Of a stretch of 36,283 nucleotides of DNA, positions 1-7,151 are shown piece by piece. The notes under the pieces were generated by a model. The model did no database searches. It saw only the letters and a program-made list of their open reading frames with translations, and was not told the origin of the DNA. A program made the position numbers and the translations under genes. Source of the stretch: an uncultured Oscillospiraceae bacterium. GTDB taxonomy: Bacteria; Bacillota; Clostridia; Oscillospirales; Ruminococcaceae. Position 1 is the stretch's first letter, and every line of letters begins with the position of its first letter. Location of the stretch: NCBI GenBank assembly GCA_910584715.1, contig CAJUAN010000026.1, positions 1-36,283 on the forward strand, written 5' to 3'.

Positions 1-94
1 TATGTATCTGAGCATAGGTTTTGCCTGAATGATACAAATTTACTATTGTCTGTTTGAATTCCCCGCTGTATTTTTGCTGTTTTTCCGTACCCAT
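1..94 (-). CDS. IS3-family transposase OrfA, N-terminal part
   Basis: Partial gene. The ATG at 94 follows an AGGAGG site by a normal distance. The 31 visible residues begin MGTEKQQKYSGEFKQTIV and continue through a helix with LYHSGKTYAQI. This is the typical start of the helix-turn-helix OrfA of IS3/IS150-type elements, which binds the IS ends and is fused to the DDE integrase OrfB by programmed frameshifting. The gene is cut by the window edge, so OrfB and activity cannot be judged. Confidence 0.8.
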   Translation of the reverse strand, partial: MGTEKQQKYSGEFKQTIVNLYHSGKTYAQIH

Positions 95-176
95 TTTTTA
101 TTCCTCCTGTTATTTTCTTTTGCTTGTCTTTTATTATATCTCTTTTTCTTTTGCTTGTCTACTTTTTTAATATACA
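1..176 (-). mobile_element. IS3-family insertion sequence, 5' end (runs off window)
   Basis: The outer end lies near 176, where the element's terminal sequence TGTATATTAAAAAAGTAGAC begins on the minus strand. A leader with two copies of ACAAGCAAAAGAAAA follows, then an AGGAGG site and the first transposase gene. The same terminus and leader recur at 36227-36283 on the other strand, which fixes the element boundary. The insertion sits in a phage tape-measure gene, whose reading frame resumes right after the boundary. The rest of the element lies outside the window, so no target duplication can be checked. Confidence 0.8.
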
Positions 177-745
177 TTCAGAGTTGGACTAATTTTTTAA
201 ATTTTGTTTCATCTAAAAATGCCAATATAGCAGATATGTTTGAAAACCTTACTCAACAAGGAAGTACAGCACGAGCAAGTATTGAGGATGTTTATGCAGC
301 AATATTACAAAGTGATACTACCGGATTTATGAATGTTAAGTCTGTAATTGAAACATTCAATTCTGTAAACCCTTCTCACCAAAAAGATTTTGCAATGGCT
401 GTAGGTCAAACTAATAAAAATCTTTGAACATATCTCTCTAACGTTTAAGTAGGTTCCGCTTCTATACAAGGTTATGGTAAACAATTAGCTGCAACAACAG
501 CAAAAACGGCATTATTGACAGCGAAAGCCTCAGCTTTAAATGCTGTTGTAAATCTTGGGATTACTGCTTTAGTTAGTTTAGCTGTATTGGATGTTTCTAA
601 ACTTATAGGTTTATCAAAGGAAATATCAGAGAGTATTGAAAATGCTAACGAAGCACATAGCAAAACCTCCGAGAATATAAAGAGTATTGAAGAATACAAA
701 GATAAAATTACAGAACTCAAAGACACTTTGGCTGACAAAACAATA
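177..745 (+). pseudogene. Phage tail tape-measure protein fragment A
   Basis: The frame starting at the IS3 boundary encodes a tape-measure-like stretch (FVSSKNANIADMFENLTQQG, then ASIEDVYAAILQSDTTGF). It is broken by in-frame TGA at 425 and TAA at 446, then continues in the same frame with KQLAATTAKTALLTAKASAL, a hydrophobic segment and a Glu/Lys-rich coiled coil. Alanine-rich helices, a membrane-like segment and a coiled coil are usual in tail-length rulers of Siphoviridae-type phages. The 5' part was removed by the IS3 insertion and the 3' part joins unrelated sequence near 735-745. It cannot make a functional tape measure. Confidence 0.75.
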
Positions 746-793
746 AAAACACTTATAGAAGCCCTATCATAGATAGTTTTCTATAAGTGTTTT
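746..793 (+). terminator. Strong hairpin, probable terminator
   Basis: Perfect 15-bp inverted repeat (746-760 with 779-793) around an 18-nt loop. The right arm ends in a short T run. It sits directly where tape-measure fragment A stops, so it likely came from the end of another phage gene joined here by deletion. Confidence 0.6.
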
Positions 794-830
794 ACACTTA
801 AATCTTATTAAATTGCAAAGGAGATTTATA

Positions 831-851
831 ATGAATAGTAGTTTTACTTAG
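831..851 (+). pseudogene. Orphan gene start
   Basis: An AAAGGAG site followed by ATG opens a frame of only six codons (MNSSFT) before TAG. The antisense zinc-ribbon gene ends seven bases further on. It looks like the first codons of a phage gene cut off by the rearrangement that brought in the minus-strand gene. It could be a real micro-ORF, but nothing supports that. Confidence 0.3.
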
Positions 852-857
852 CAATTG

Positions 858-1301
858 TTACCACTTATATTTACAATCATCACATTCGTAACTCTTGCCA
901 AAATTGCTACTAAATATTCCGACGGTTATAAAGCCAAGGGCTTTTTTACCTGACGAAATAAGGCGTACATTTGTAGAGCCACAAGTAGGACATTTGGGGA
1001 TATTTACATTCAAATCTTCTATCTCTGGTTTTGATTTTGTTGGCATAGCTGATTGACTTATTGTGACTTTGTATTTTTCTTCATATGCTTGACGTTCTTT
1101 TTGAATTTTGGCTTGAACTTTTGCTTGAGTTTCTAAATATATCTGACATTCTTTTGGATATTTTTTTAGTAGTTTTTTATTATTGGCACCATAACGGAGT
1201 ATTTCTTTTACAATTTCATTGTCTATTAATGGTACTTCGCAAGCTTTACAGGTGTCAAAATCGTCTGGATACCTTCCTTCACAAATTGGGCATCGTTTCA
1301 T
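858..1301 (-). CDS. Double zinc-ribbon protein, phage cargo
   Basis: 147 residues from the ATG at 1301, chosen because a GGAG site lies just upstream; a longer in-frame start at 1340 lacks one. The N-terminus has a CPIC...CKAC zinc knuckle (Cys4/Cys7/Cys18/Cys21), the middle is a Lys/Gln-rich helix likely to be a coiled coil, and the C-terminus has a second ribbon with CPTC and CDDC ending in KYKW. Similar small zinc-ribbon proteins are common in Clostridia prophages, with no known function. The gene lies antisense between broken tape-measure fragments yet is itself intact. Confidence 0.7.
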   Translation of the reverse strand: MKRCPICEGRYPDDFDTCKACEVPLIDNEIVKEILRYGANNKKLLKKYPKECQIYLETQAKVQAKIQKERQAYEEKYKVTISQSAMPTKSKPEIEDLNVNIPKCPTCGSTNVRLISSGKKALGFITVGIFSSNFGKSYECDDCKYKW

Positions 1302-1339
1302 ATTTTGAAATTCTCCTTTTGAATTCAAATTATATATCA

Positions 1340-1353
1340 AAACTATATAGTTT
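1340..1353. promoter_or_regulatory. 14-bp palindrome AAACTATATAGTTT
   Basis: Perfect palindrome upstream of the zinc-ribbon gene and just before tape-measure fragment B. It could be an operator or part of an AT-rich promoter for the minus-strand gene. No partner site was seen. Confidence 0.3.
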
Positions 1354-1357
1354 GAGT

Positions 1358-1995
1358 ATGGTGTTTAGAACAATTGAGAGCGATATAACAAAATCGGGAC
1401 AAACCCTGTCTTTGTTCGGGAAACAAGTAAACTACATATTTAGAGACATTGGTACCGCAATTAACGAAATCAAAAGCAGTAAATTTTCAAAACAAAGTTT
1501 TTCTTTATTGTCTCCTAGTAGAATATTTGGAAGTAAGTTATCAGAACAAGATATTCAAGCATTAAAAAATTATAATAAAGCCTTAATAAAATGTCAAACC
1601 GTAGAGGGAGACTTGCTGACAACAAACACTGTCTTTTATCAGCAATTAGGCAATGCTTCATCAGCAGCGCAAGAAATGGCAAGACAAGCTATGGTATGGC
1701 AGTTTCTGAAAGAGCTTTAGCCGAAGAAGAAAGAGAAGTAACTAACGCAACCAAATTAGCTCACGGCGCATTAAGAATGTTGGGCAATATCGGTATAGCA
1801 TTAGCTATTAATGCTATTATATCAGGGATTACTCACCTTGTCAATAGAGTTAAAGAAATTAAAGAGAGTACAGACAATTTAATTTCTTCATTTAAATCTT
1901 TAAAAGAAGAAGCCGACTCTTTGGCGAAGAACTCAAATACTCTTGTTTCAGAGTATGCAAAGCCGTCTTCAAAAAACTTGTTTTATATTGTTTAA
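1358..1995 (+). pseudogene. Phage tail tape-measure protein fragment B (frameshifted)
   Basis: The first frame begins MVFRTIESDITKSG and runs to about 1718. Protein-like sequence then continues in a second frame (AVSERALAEEEREVTNATKL), so a frameshift lies near 1690-1720. The second half has a hydrophobic stretch (LGNIGIALAINAIISGITHL) and a coiled coil, the same order as in fragment A. A and B may therefore be two paralogous parts of one ruler or come from two phages. The fragment ends in a stop at 1993-1995 without the peptidase or tail domains expected further along. Confidence 0.7.
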
Positions 1996-2052
1996 AATAT
2001 TACTATTATTGTATTGTAGATTGGTTTAAAGTCACAATAATAGGAGGTCATA

Positions 2053-2170
2053 ATGACTAAAAAAGAATTTGAAGCTAAACTTAAATAAAGTAAACATCGT
2101 ACTTGTGGCAGCATAAACAAAGAAACATATTATGATTACTTGAGTAAAATATACTATAGTAATTTTGAAG
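2053..2170 (+). pseudogene. Small phage gene with early stop
   Basis: A perfect TAGGAGG site precedes ATG at 2053. The frame reads MTKKEFEAKLK, then TAA at 2086, and continues in the same frame as SKHRTCGSINKETYYDYLSK, which looks like real protein. It runs into the 3' end of the antisense DUF2513-like gene, so it is both nonsense-mutated and truncated. The product is not recognised. Confidence 0.45.
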
Positions 2171-2576
2171 AAATTAAGTTTGCTCCCTCTTCCATTAGAA
2201 GATTAACAAAAATTGGTAATGCAACGTTTCCAAGTTGAGCAACTCTATTTTTAGCCTTATTCCATATTGTCTGATTACTTGCATTATTAAGGAAATTATA
2301 CCCATTTAGTGTTATATCCACAACATCAAACCTTTCAATAGTTCTTGAATTAGGGTTTTCTACGTATATAGCTGAAATAAGGTTTGCTTCATATAATTTT
2401 TTTAAATTATATAATATTTCATCATCTTGATATGTTTTTAATAAATCTTCGTTAGTGTATAATTTATACCAACTTATTGTCATAAGCCGGGGAGTTCTTT
2501 TATCGTATTCATATCCAAGATTATCGCTAAGATAAATAAGAATGTCTTTCATACAATCATAATTTAATTCTATCAT
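2154..2576 (-). CDS. DUF2513-like phage protein
   Basis: 140 residues from ATG at 2576, chosen for the GGGAGAG site upstream; a longer in-frame start at 2684 overlaps the divergent gene. The N-terminus MIELNYDCMKDILIYLSDNL matches the usual opening of DUF2513 proteins, small winged-helix-like proteins of unknown function often carried by prophages and mobile elements. The middle (LKKLYEANLISA, then FDVVDITLNGYNFLNNA) fits the same family. It is intact and antisense to the surrounding structural genes, like the zinc-ribbon gene at 858-1301. Confidence 0.65.
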   Translation of the reverse strand: MIELNYDCMKDILIYLSDNLGYEYDKRTPRLMTISWYKLYTNEDLLKTYQDDEILYNLKKLYEANLISAIYVENPNSRTIERFDVVDITLNGYNFLNNASNQTIWNKAKNRVAQLGNVALPIFVNLLMEEGANLISSKLL

Positions 2577-2618
2577 AAAATCTCTCCCAAGTAATAAAAT
2601 ATATAGAAAGGAATAATA

Positions 2619-2831
2619 ATGCCAAATAATATCGATCCTATTTTTAATTGTTTGCCTGTTAATTATGTTTTTAATATCATTCAAGGATTTAATAAAAACA
2701 AAATAACATATGGTGAGGCTGATAAAATAATTTATTTACTGTCAGAACAATTAAAGTATCAAATAGAACGTTTTTGTAATCAATTAAATAATGCTGATAA
2801 TATCGTTGTTCATTATTATTTGCAAACTTAA
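2619..2831 (+). CDS. Small hypothetical phage protein
   Basis: 70 residues with a GAAAGGA site ahead of ATG at 2619. The sequence KITYGEADKIIYLLSEQLKY looks like a genuine helical protein. The last 48 codons overlap the 3' end of the antisense gene 2689-3039, so a recombination join probably lies here and one of the two C-termini is artificial. The product is not recognised. Confidence 0.4.
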   Translation: MPNNIDPIFNCLPVNYVFNIIQGFNKNKITYGEADKIIYLLSEQLKYQIERFCNQLNNADNIVVHYYLQT

Positions 2832-3039
2832 GTAATTCATCAAAAATCTGACCGCATCTGCAACCAGTTTCATTATAAATCACCTCAAGATAAGAAATAA
2901 TTCCACCAATTATAAGACCTCCTATAATTTGCAATACTGGATTGGCACGAAGCATACAGATTTCACATTTTTGATTTTGTTGTCGAAAGTCGCTTTCTGA
3001 AATTTTTGACCCACAAATAACACATTCAAATTCGTTCAT
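2689..3039 (-). CDS. Zinc-ribbon membrane protein, hypothetical
   Basis: 116 residues from the ATG at 3039, preferred to an ATG six bases upstream because the AGGAGG site is then seven bases away rather than one. It has a four-Cys ribbon (Cys6/Cys9/Cys25/Cys28) followed by a glycine-rich transmembrane segment near residues 33-52. Protein-like character weakens after about residue 78, where it overlaps the plus-strand gene 2619-2831. The C-terminus may therefore be an artefact of a junction. Third member of the antisense cargo set in this prophage. Confidence 0.45.
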   Translation of the reverse strand: MNEFECVICGSKISESDFRQQNQKCEICMLRANPVLQIIGGLIIGGIISYLEVIYNETGCRCGQIFDELLKFANNNEQRYYQHYLIDYKNVLFDTLIVLTVNKLFYQPHHMLFCFY

Positions 3040-3231
3040 AGTCATACCTCCTATGTGTAAATATTATACAATACTTACCAGCAAAAATCAACGCAAACCA
3101 TAACCGCGTGCAAAAATTTGTAAGATTTAATATTATATTCTTGCAAAATTTGTCAAAATGCACAACTCTTCTAAAAACAATTTTGGCTCCATACTCCCAC
3201 GGCAACAGCATTTACTTTATAAGAAAAAAAT

Positions 3232-3846
3232 GTGACCTCTGCATTAGGATATACTCCTCCTACGACCAATACTACATATGGCAATGCTACCCAAAGTGCT
3301 GACGGCTTAATGTCGTCAGCAGACAAAAAGAAGCTTGATGGGATATCAAGCGGAGCAAATAATTACAGCTTGCCTGCTGCAAGTTCGTCTGTCCGAGGCG
3401 GCGTAAAGGTTGGTTACACAGCTAACGGTAAAAATTATCCTGTGCAGTTATCTGATGAAAAGATGTTTGTTAATGTTCCGTGGACTGATAATAACACGAC
3501 TTATTCAGCTTTTAAAGGCGCAACCGCTTCGGCAGCAGGTGGATCGGGGCTTGTTCCTGCTCCCGCCGCTGGGAATCAAACAAAATATCTTAGGGCAGAC
3601 GGCACTTGGCAGACACCGCCTAACACTACTTACAGCGCGGTAAGCTCGACCGCAAATGGCTTGGCAACTCCAACACTGTTATCTACAGCCAATGGTGCGC
3701 TTCAAAAATCTGGTGGAACTATGACCGGTGCTTTGATTTGTCAATCCAATGCTAATTACACTACCGCACAAGCCCGTAATATAACAATGAGTGCATCTGC
3801 TCCGTCTGGTGGCAGCAACGGTCAAATACACTTGAAATATACGTAA
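3232..3846 (+). pseudogene. Phage tail fibre protein, C-terminal part
   Basis: The frame opens at a GTG with no ribosome site, in the middle of a typical fibre repeat (TSALGYTPPTTNTTYGNAT). It continues with the SADGLMSSADKKKLDGI unit found in many Firmicutes tail fibres, then Gly/Ser/Thr-rich repeats, and ends NGQIHLKYT, which resembles a natural fibre terminus. So the 3' end is probably original while the 5' end has been lost. The fibre would bind the host surface. About 190 bp upstream (3040-3231) hold no recognisable gene. Confidence 0.7.
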
Positions 3847-3950
3847 AAATATAGCATGATAATTATGTCTTTTGTAAATATAAAAGAAATTATGAAAGGT
3901 AATGTTTCGCATAATTAGTGTATAAAACTTTGCGAAATAAAATATAAATT

Positions 3951-4286
3951 ATGGTTTATGTAAATATAAACGGTGCAAACAAACAAGTTAATCAAGATAG
4001 TACAAGTTCAATTGGCGTTAGCGATATACTTATATTGGAATTTAAAAACAAGATAATAAACCAATCCTCCAGCGGTGCTTCAGGATATTATTATTTTCAA
4101 ATAAATACATCTTATAATAATAAAACATTTGAAGCTTATTTTTGTCAAGGAGATAACGCTTTCAAAACGAAATATAGCGGAACTATATCAAACGGAGAGG
4201 GTAAATTAGGTAATTGGACAAATGGACCCGGCGGTGCTACTGGAACAATATCAGGCATATCTACGGTAATGGTTTTTATTAAATAA
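3951..4286 (+). CDS. Hypothetical phage tail-associated protein
   Basis: 111 residues starting MVYVNINGANKQVNQD. The opening VNINGANKQV resembles the VNVNG-type repeats of phage minor tail proteins and a similar phrase in the gene at 5552-6220. The rest is beta-rich and ends GISTVMVFIK. No strong ribosome site lies ahead of the ATG, so the gene may be the 3' part of a longer one. It sits between the fibre fragment and the 4345 gene, in the usual place for receptor-binding or baseplate accessory proteins. Function unknown. Confidence 0.5.
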   Translation: MVYVNINGANKQVNQDSTSSIGVSDILILEFKNKIINQSSSGASGYYYFQINTSYNNKTFEAYFCQGDNAFKTKYSGTISNGEGKLGNWTNGPGGATGTISGISTVMVFIK

Positions 4287-4344
4287 AAATCTGCGTATCA
4301 ATTACAAAAATTTACAAACAATATTTTAAAATATAGGAGGCAAT

Positions 4345-5121
4345 ATGTTCATATCTTTTAATGACCAAATTATTTATCCGATAATTTCTGTATATGGCAA
4401 AGGACAAACCGTCACCTCGTTAAAAGACACAATTAAAAATAGTTACCGAGAAGTGTTTGAAATACATTTTGACCCCGCAATGGTTTCGTACGCCAGTATG
4501 GAATCTTATTTTGAGGATGCTGACAACCAAACAAGTATAATTCATATTATTGACGACGCTGGTGAATCTTTCCCTCATTATAACTATGTAATTCCTGTTA
4601 AACTAAGCAAAGAATTTATTGAAGATGACCCTAATCCACATCTTGTTATGCAGTTGGCACAGCTTAGTGTTACTGATGTTGCTTTAAGAAATGTAGCCGG
4701 TAAACAAAAGGTTTACACGGGAACTCCACTTGAAATAGCTATTGCACAAAAAACAGATAATTTATCCGAAGATTGCAATGCTGCAATTGAGGCTGGCATA
4801 GATTATAATGGAAAACATTATAGTATGACAATTACAGATCAACTTAATCTTGAAAGCCTTAAAACAACAATAATGAGCGGCGCGGAAGGTGTTCCTTATC
4901 ACGCTGACGGTGAAAACTGTACTATTTACACAGCTACAGAGTTTATGGAGATATATAATGCCTGTGCCACGCATAAGATTTTACAGACTACATATTTCAA
5001 TCAGCTTAAACAGTATGTATTAAGTCTTGAAAGCGTAGACGAGGTTAATGCTGTAATTTACGGTCAGGAACTTACCGATCAATATTTGGAAAATTACAAC
5101 ACGATTGCGGAGTCGATTTAA
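4345..5121 (+). CDS. Phage tail-associated protein
   Basis: 258 residues, intact, with an ATAGGAGG site ahead of ATG at 4345. The N-terminal half is acidic and beta-rich. The C-terminal half (IEAGIDYNGKHYSMTITDQL, then an ATEFMEIYNAC helix and LEQ-type helices) resembles the DUF4376-like domains at the ends of phage tail or fibre-assembly proteins. It is followed without spacing by the membrane-protein gene, suggesting translational coupling. Exact role unknown. Confidence 0.6.
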   Translation: MFISFNDQIIYPIISVYGKGQTVTSLKDTIKNSYREVFEIHFDPAMVSYASMESYFEDADNQTSIIHIIDDAGESFPHYNYVIPVKLSKEFIEDDPNPHLVMQLAQLSVTDVALRNVAGKQKVYTGTPLEIAIAQKTDNLSEDCNAAIEAGIDYNGKHYSMTITDQLNLESLKTTIMSGAEGVPYHADGENCTIYTATEFMEIYNACATHKILQTTYFNQLKQYVLSLESVDEVNAVIYGQELTDQYLENYNTIAESI

Positions 5122-5541
5122 ATTCTGGATAAGTTATATAAGTATGCAATTCTAAGCACAATAGGCGGTCTTATATATAGTTTCATTGAGATAATAGGAA
5201 GGGGCTACACGCACTGGTCTATGTTTTTGTTGGGTGGTCTTTGCTTTGTTATTCTCGGACTGTTAAACGAGATTTTCTCTTGGGATACCCCCATACTACT
5301 TCAAATGCTATGCGGTGCTGTTATAATTACAACACTTGAATTTATGACGGGCTGCATAGTAAATTTATGGCTTGGGTGGAATGTTTGGGATTACTCTAAT
5401 GAGCCATTTAATTTTTATGGACAGATATGTTTAAAATATTCTTGTTATTGGTTCTGGCTATCGCTGGTAGGTATTGTACTGGACGATTATTTGAGATATT
5501 GGCTTTTTCAAGAAGAAAAACCGCGATATAAAATTTTGTAG
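5122..5541 (+). CDS. Small membrane protein, PF06541-like, non-ATG start
   Basis: The frame opens directly after the stop of the previous gene at ATT (5122) and reads LDKLYKYAILSTIGGLIYSF with no in-frame ATG until 5221. The 139-residue product has about four transmembrane segments and the phrase FMTGCIVNLWLGWNVWDYSN, characteristic of the family annotated putative ABC-transporter type IV (PF06541). Such proteins occur in Clostridia prophages, often in the holin position. The first ATG would remove the first membrane segment, so either ATT is used as a rare start or the start codon has mutated. Membrane role likely; transport role unproven. Confidence 0.6.
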   Translation: MLDKLYKYAILSTIGGLIYSFIEIIGRGYTHWSMFLLGGLCFVILGLLNEIFSWDTPILLQMLCGAVIITTLEFMTGCIVNLWLGWNVWDYSNEPFNFYGQICLKYSCYWFWLSLVGIVLDDYLRYWLFQEEKPRYKIL

Positions 5542-5551
5542 GGGTGATTAT

Positions 5552-6220
5552 ATAAAGACTTATTGCAATATAAATGGGATATGGAGGTCGGCAAACAGTA
5601 TTAATATTATTGTAGGCGGAGTAAACAAAAAAGTGATTGAACCCAAAGTTAACATAGGTGGGATATGGAAAGATCAGAAAATCTACTATGTTTATATATA
5701 TCATAAAGGAAATTTATATACAACGCTTAACTGTTATGAAGGAAGTTCTGTAACCCTACCTAATGTAGCAGGTGTTCAAGGATATTCAACAACAGATATG
5801 GGAGACAAGGTTTACAACAACAAACAAACCATAACCCCTACATCAAATATGACTTTATATGGAGTATATCCTACCGAAATAGTCGAGATTGCTGCTCCGA
5901 CATCTCATAACTTTGGTGGAACAACCCCGTTGTCTGTTACTGTTGATTTTGACCAAACAATTACATTGACCACTAATGGTGTTGCAAAGGGTCTTGCATC
6001 AAGTATGCAACTCCAAAGCACAGAGGGCTATACTCCATATTTCCGTATAAACAATGTTCCTAAGATAGATACTGTGGGTACAATCAATGGTTCCAACATT
6101 ACATTAACATACCAAGTTAAAAAGGGGGATGTTTTAACAATAGTAGGAAGAAATTATTCTACCAGTGCGGATTATTATCAATATATAGATATTAAACTTA
6201 CATATAAAAAGTACAAATAA
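5552..6220 (+). CDS. Phage tail protein with InlB-type repeat, start codon lost
   Basis: Protein-like sequence begins at ATA (5552), 10 bases after the previous stop and behind an AGGGGTG site: KTYCNINGIWRSANSINIIV. The first ATG or GTG in frame (GTG 5633) would delete this part, so ATG has probably mutated to ATA. The product is about 222 residues. It has two short VNxxGxWK-type repeats, an InlB B-repeat-like domain (NCYEGSSVTLPNVAG to MTLYGVYPT) and a beta-rich C-terminal domain ending in LTYKKYK. Such proteins decorate phage tails. The IS66 remnant begins two bases after its stop. Confidence 0.55.
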   Translation: MKTYCNINGIWRSANSINIIVGGVNKKVIEPKVNIGGIWKDQKIYYVYIYHKGNLYTTLNCYEGSSVTLPNVAGVQGYSTTDMGDKVYNNKQTITPTSNMTLYGVYPTEIVEIAAPTSHNFGGTTPLSVTVDFDQTITLTTNGVAKGLASSMQLQSTEGYTPYFRINNVPKIDTVGTINGSNITLTYQVKKGDVLTIVGRNYSTSADYYQYIDIKLTYKKYK

Positions 6221-6222
6221 CG

Positions 6223-6537
6223 GTAAGCGTCAAATAATACTCGCCTTTACGAAACACAAAACCTGTGACGAAACAGGAAGTACAAAAACCACAGGAAAGG
6301 CGATGAAGTAAATGGGACATTGGACAAAGATAAAGAAGATATTGGATTTTAAGCGCAGCGGAACACGCTGTTAAGCCGTTCATTATCAGCAGGAAAAACT
6401 TTCTTTTCTGTAATACTCCTAACGGAGCTAATTCCTCGGCGGTGATTTTTTCGATTATTGATACCGCTAAAGAAAACGGTTTGAAGCCTTTTGAATATCT
6501 TGAATTTTTGTTTGTGAATATTCGGTTGGGGGAATGA
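6223..6537 (+). mobile_element. IS66-family remnant, internally deleted
   Basis: The sequence begins with GTAAGCGTCA, like the conserved terminal repeat of IS66 elements. From 6361 to 6537 the frame encodes EHAVKPFIISRKNFLF, CNTPNGANSSAVIFSI and KENGLKPFEYLEFLF, the C-terminal end of an IS66 transposase TnpC. Everything between the left end and this terminus is missing. No right-end repeat was found. The remnant is inactive. Confidence 0.75.
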
Positions 6538-6576
6538 TGTGGAGTTCTTGTGTCGGTTATGGATAATTAAAATTTT

Positions 6577-6613
6577 AGGGTAATAGGCTTTAGGGTCTGT
6601 TACCCTATTTTTT
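6577..6613 (+). terminator. Intrinsic terminator-like hairpin
   Basis: AGGGTAA (6577-6583) pairs with TTACCCT (6600-6606), followed by ATTTTTT. It would stop transcripts leaving the prophage on the plus strand. Confidence 0.5.
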
Positions 6614-6660
6614 ACAGTTTTTGGAATATATATAAATAATACAAAAATTAGGAGTATGTT

Positions 6661-6682
6661 TTTGGTCTTTATTTGGTACTTA
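6661..6682 (+). repeat. Two tandem 11-bp units TTTGGTNYTTA
   Basis: TTTGGTCTTTA is followed directly by TTTGGTACTTA. A matching pair in reverse order lies on the minus strand at 35925-35946. The position, about 120 bp from the tRNA-Lys scar, fits arm-type integrase sites (inference). Confidence 0.4.
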
Positions 6683-6706
6683 TAGATACTAAAAGTTACT
6701 TAAATT

Positions 6707-6725
6707 TACAAAAATCTACAAAAAT
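6707..6725 (+). repeat. Direct repeat TACAAAAAT x2
   Basis: Two copies of TACAAAAAT one base apart, between the 11-bp pair and the tRNA-Lys 3' end. Possible arm-binding sites of a tyrosine recombinase or excisionase; base composition alone could also give this. Confidence 0.3.
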
Positions 6726-6798
6726 TAAAACACACTAAATTAAGATATATCGTCATTTGAAAACCTTTGCGATAATATAAATTATGTCTGTAACTCAA

Positions 6799-6821
6799 TT
6801 CAAATCCCCAATGGCTCACCA
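6799..6821 (+). other. Orphan tRNA-Lys 3' end, prophage attachment-site scar
   Basis: The stretch reads as a T-loop TTCAAAT, T-stem strand CCCCA, acceptor strand ATGGCTC, discriminator A and CCA. ATGGCTCACCA is the usual 3' end of Firmicutes tRNA-Lys, which begin GAGCCAT. The bases before it do not complement the T-stem and no GAGCCAT lies at the right distance, so this is not a whole tRNA. A tRNA-type terminator follows at once. The natural reading is attR: host sequence to the right, element to the left, with the complete tRNA at the other junction outside the window. Confidence 0.75.
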
Positions 6822-6824
6822 GAA

Positions 6825-6866
6825 AAATCCCAGCAAATCCTTTTAATGATTGGGTTTGCGGGATTT
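6825..6866 (+). terminator. Terminator of the former tRNA-Lys gene
   Basis: Long near-perfect hairpin: AAATCCCAGCAAATCC pairs with GGGTTTGCGGGATTT around TTTTAATGAT, followed by a T-rich tract. It starts four bases after CCA, as expected for a tRNA terminator. Confidence 0.7.
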
Positions 6867-7091
6867 GTATTTTATGACATTTTTGGAGTATTTCATCATA
6901 TTTGAGAAGTTGACTAATTTTAACGGATAAATGAATGAAAACATATCAAAAACAAGCCGTATTATTTACCCCCTATACACGTAAGGTCATTATGTTTAAT
7001 ATTTCTTTAAAGCTCTTAACTGACTTAAAGTTATTAAGTGGTTTTCTGTATATAGTTTATTATGAGAAATAATTCAAATAATTTTGTATAA
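6867..7091. other. Intergenic, no feature seen
   Basis: AT-rich stretch between the tRNA-Lys terminator and the rplL terminator. No open frame with a ribosome site and no convincing promoter was found. Confidence 0.6.
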
Positions 7092-7123
7092 AAATCCCGC
7101 ACCGCAAATTCGGTACGGGATTT
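7092..7123 (-). terminator. rplJL operon terminator
   Basis: 13-bp arms (7092-7104 and 7111-7123, one mismatch) with a 6-nt loop. On the minus strand the hairpin is followed by TTTTTATAC. It lies 28 bp after the rplL stop. Confidence 0.8.
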
Positions 7124-7151
7124 ATCCATTCTTTTAACGTATCGGTTGACC

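Noticed and set aside
29..176. Start of a 132-residue plus-strand protein
   Set aside because: The first 49 residues are Phe/Leu-rich translation of the IS3 leader read backwards; only the part after 176 is phage sequence.
3232..3846. Diversity-generating retroelement target in the tail fibre
   Set aside because: No template repeat and no reverse transcriptase are visible in the window.
6707..6725. CRISPR array
   Set aside because: Only two very short repeats without spacers of regular length; no cas genes anywhere.
6799..6821. Complete tRNA gene
   Set aside because: The upstream 55 bases cannot form the D, anticodon or T stems, and the 5' acceptor strand is absent.
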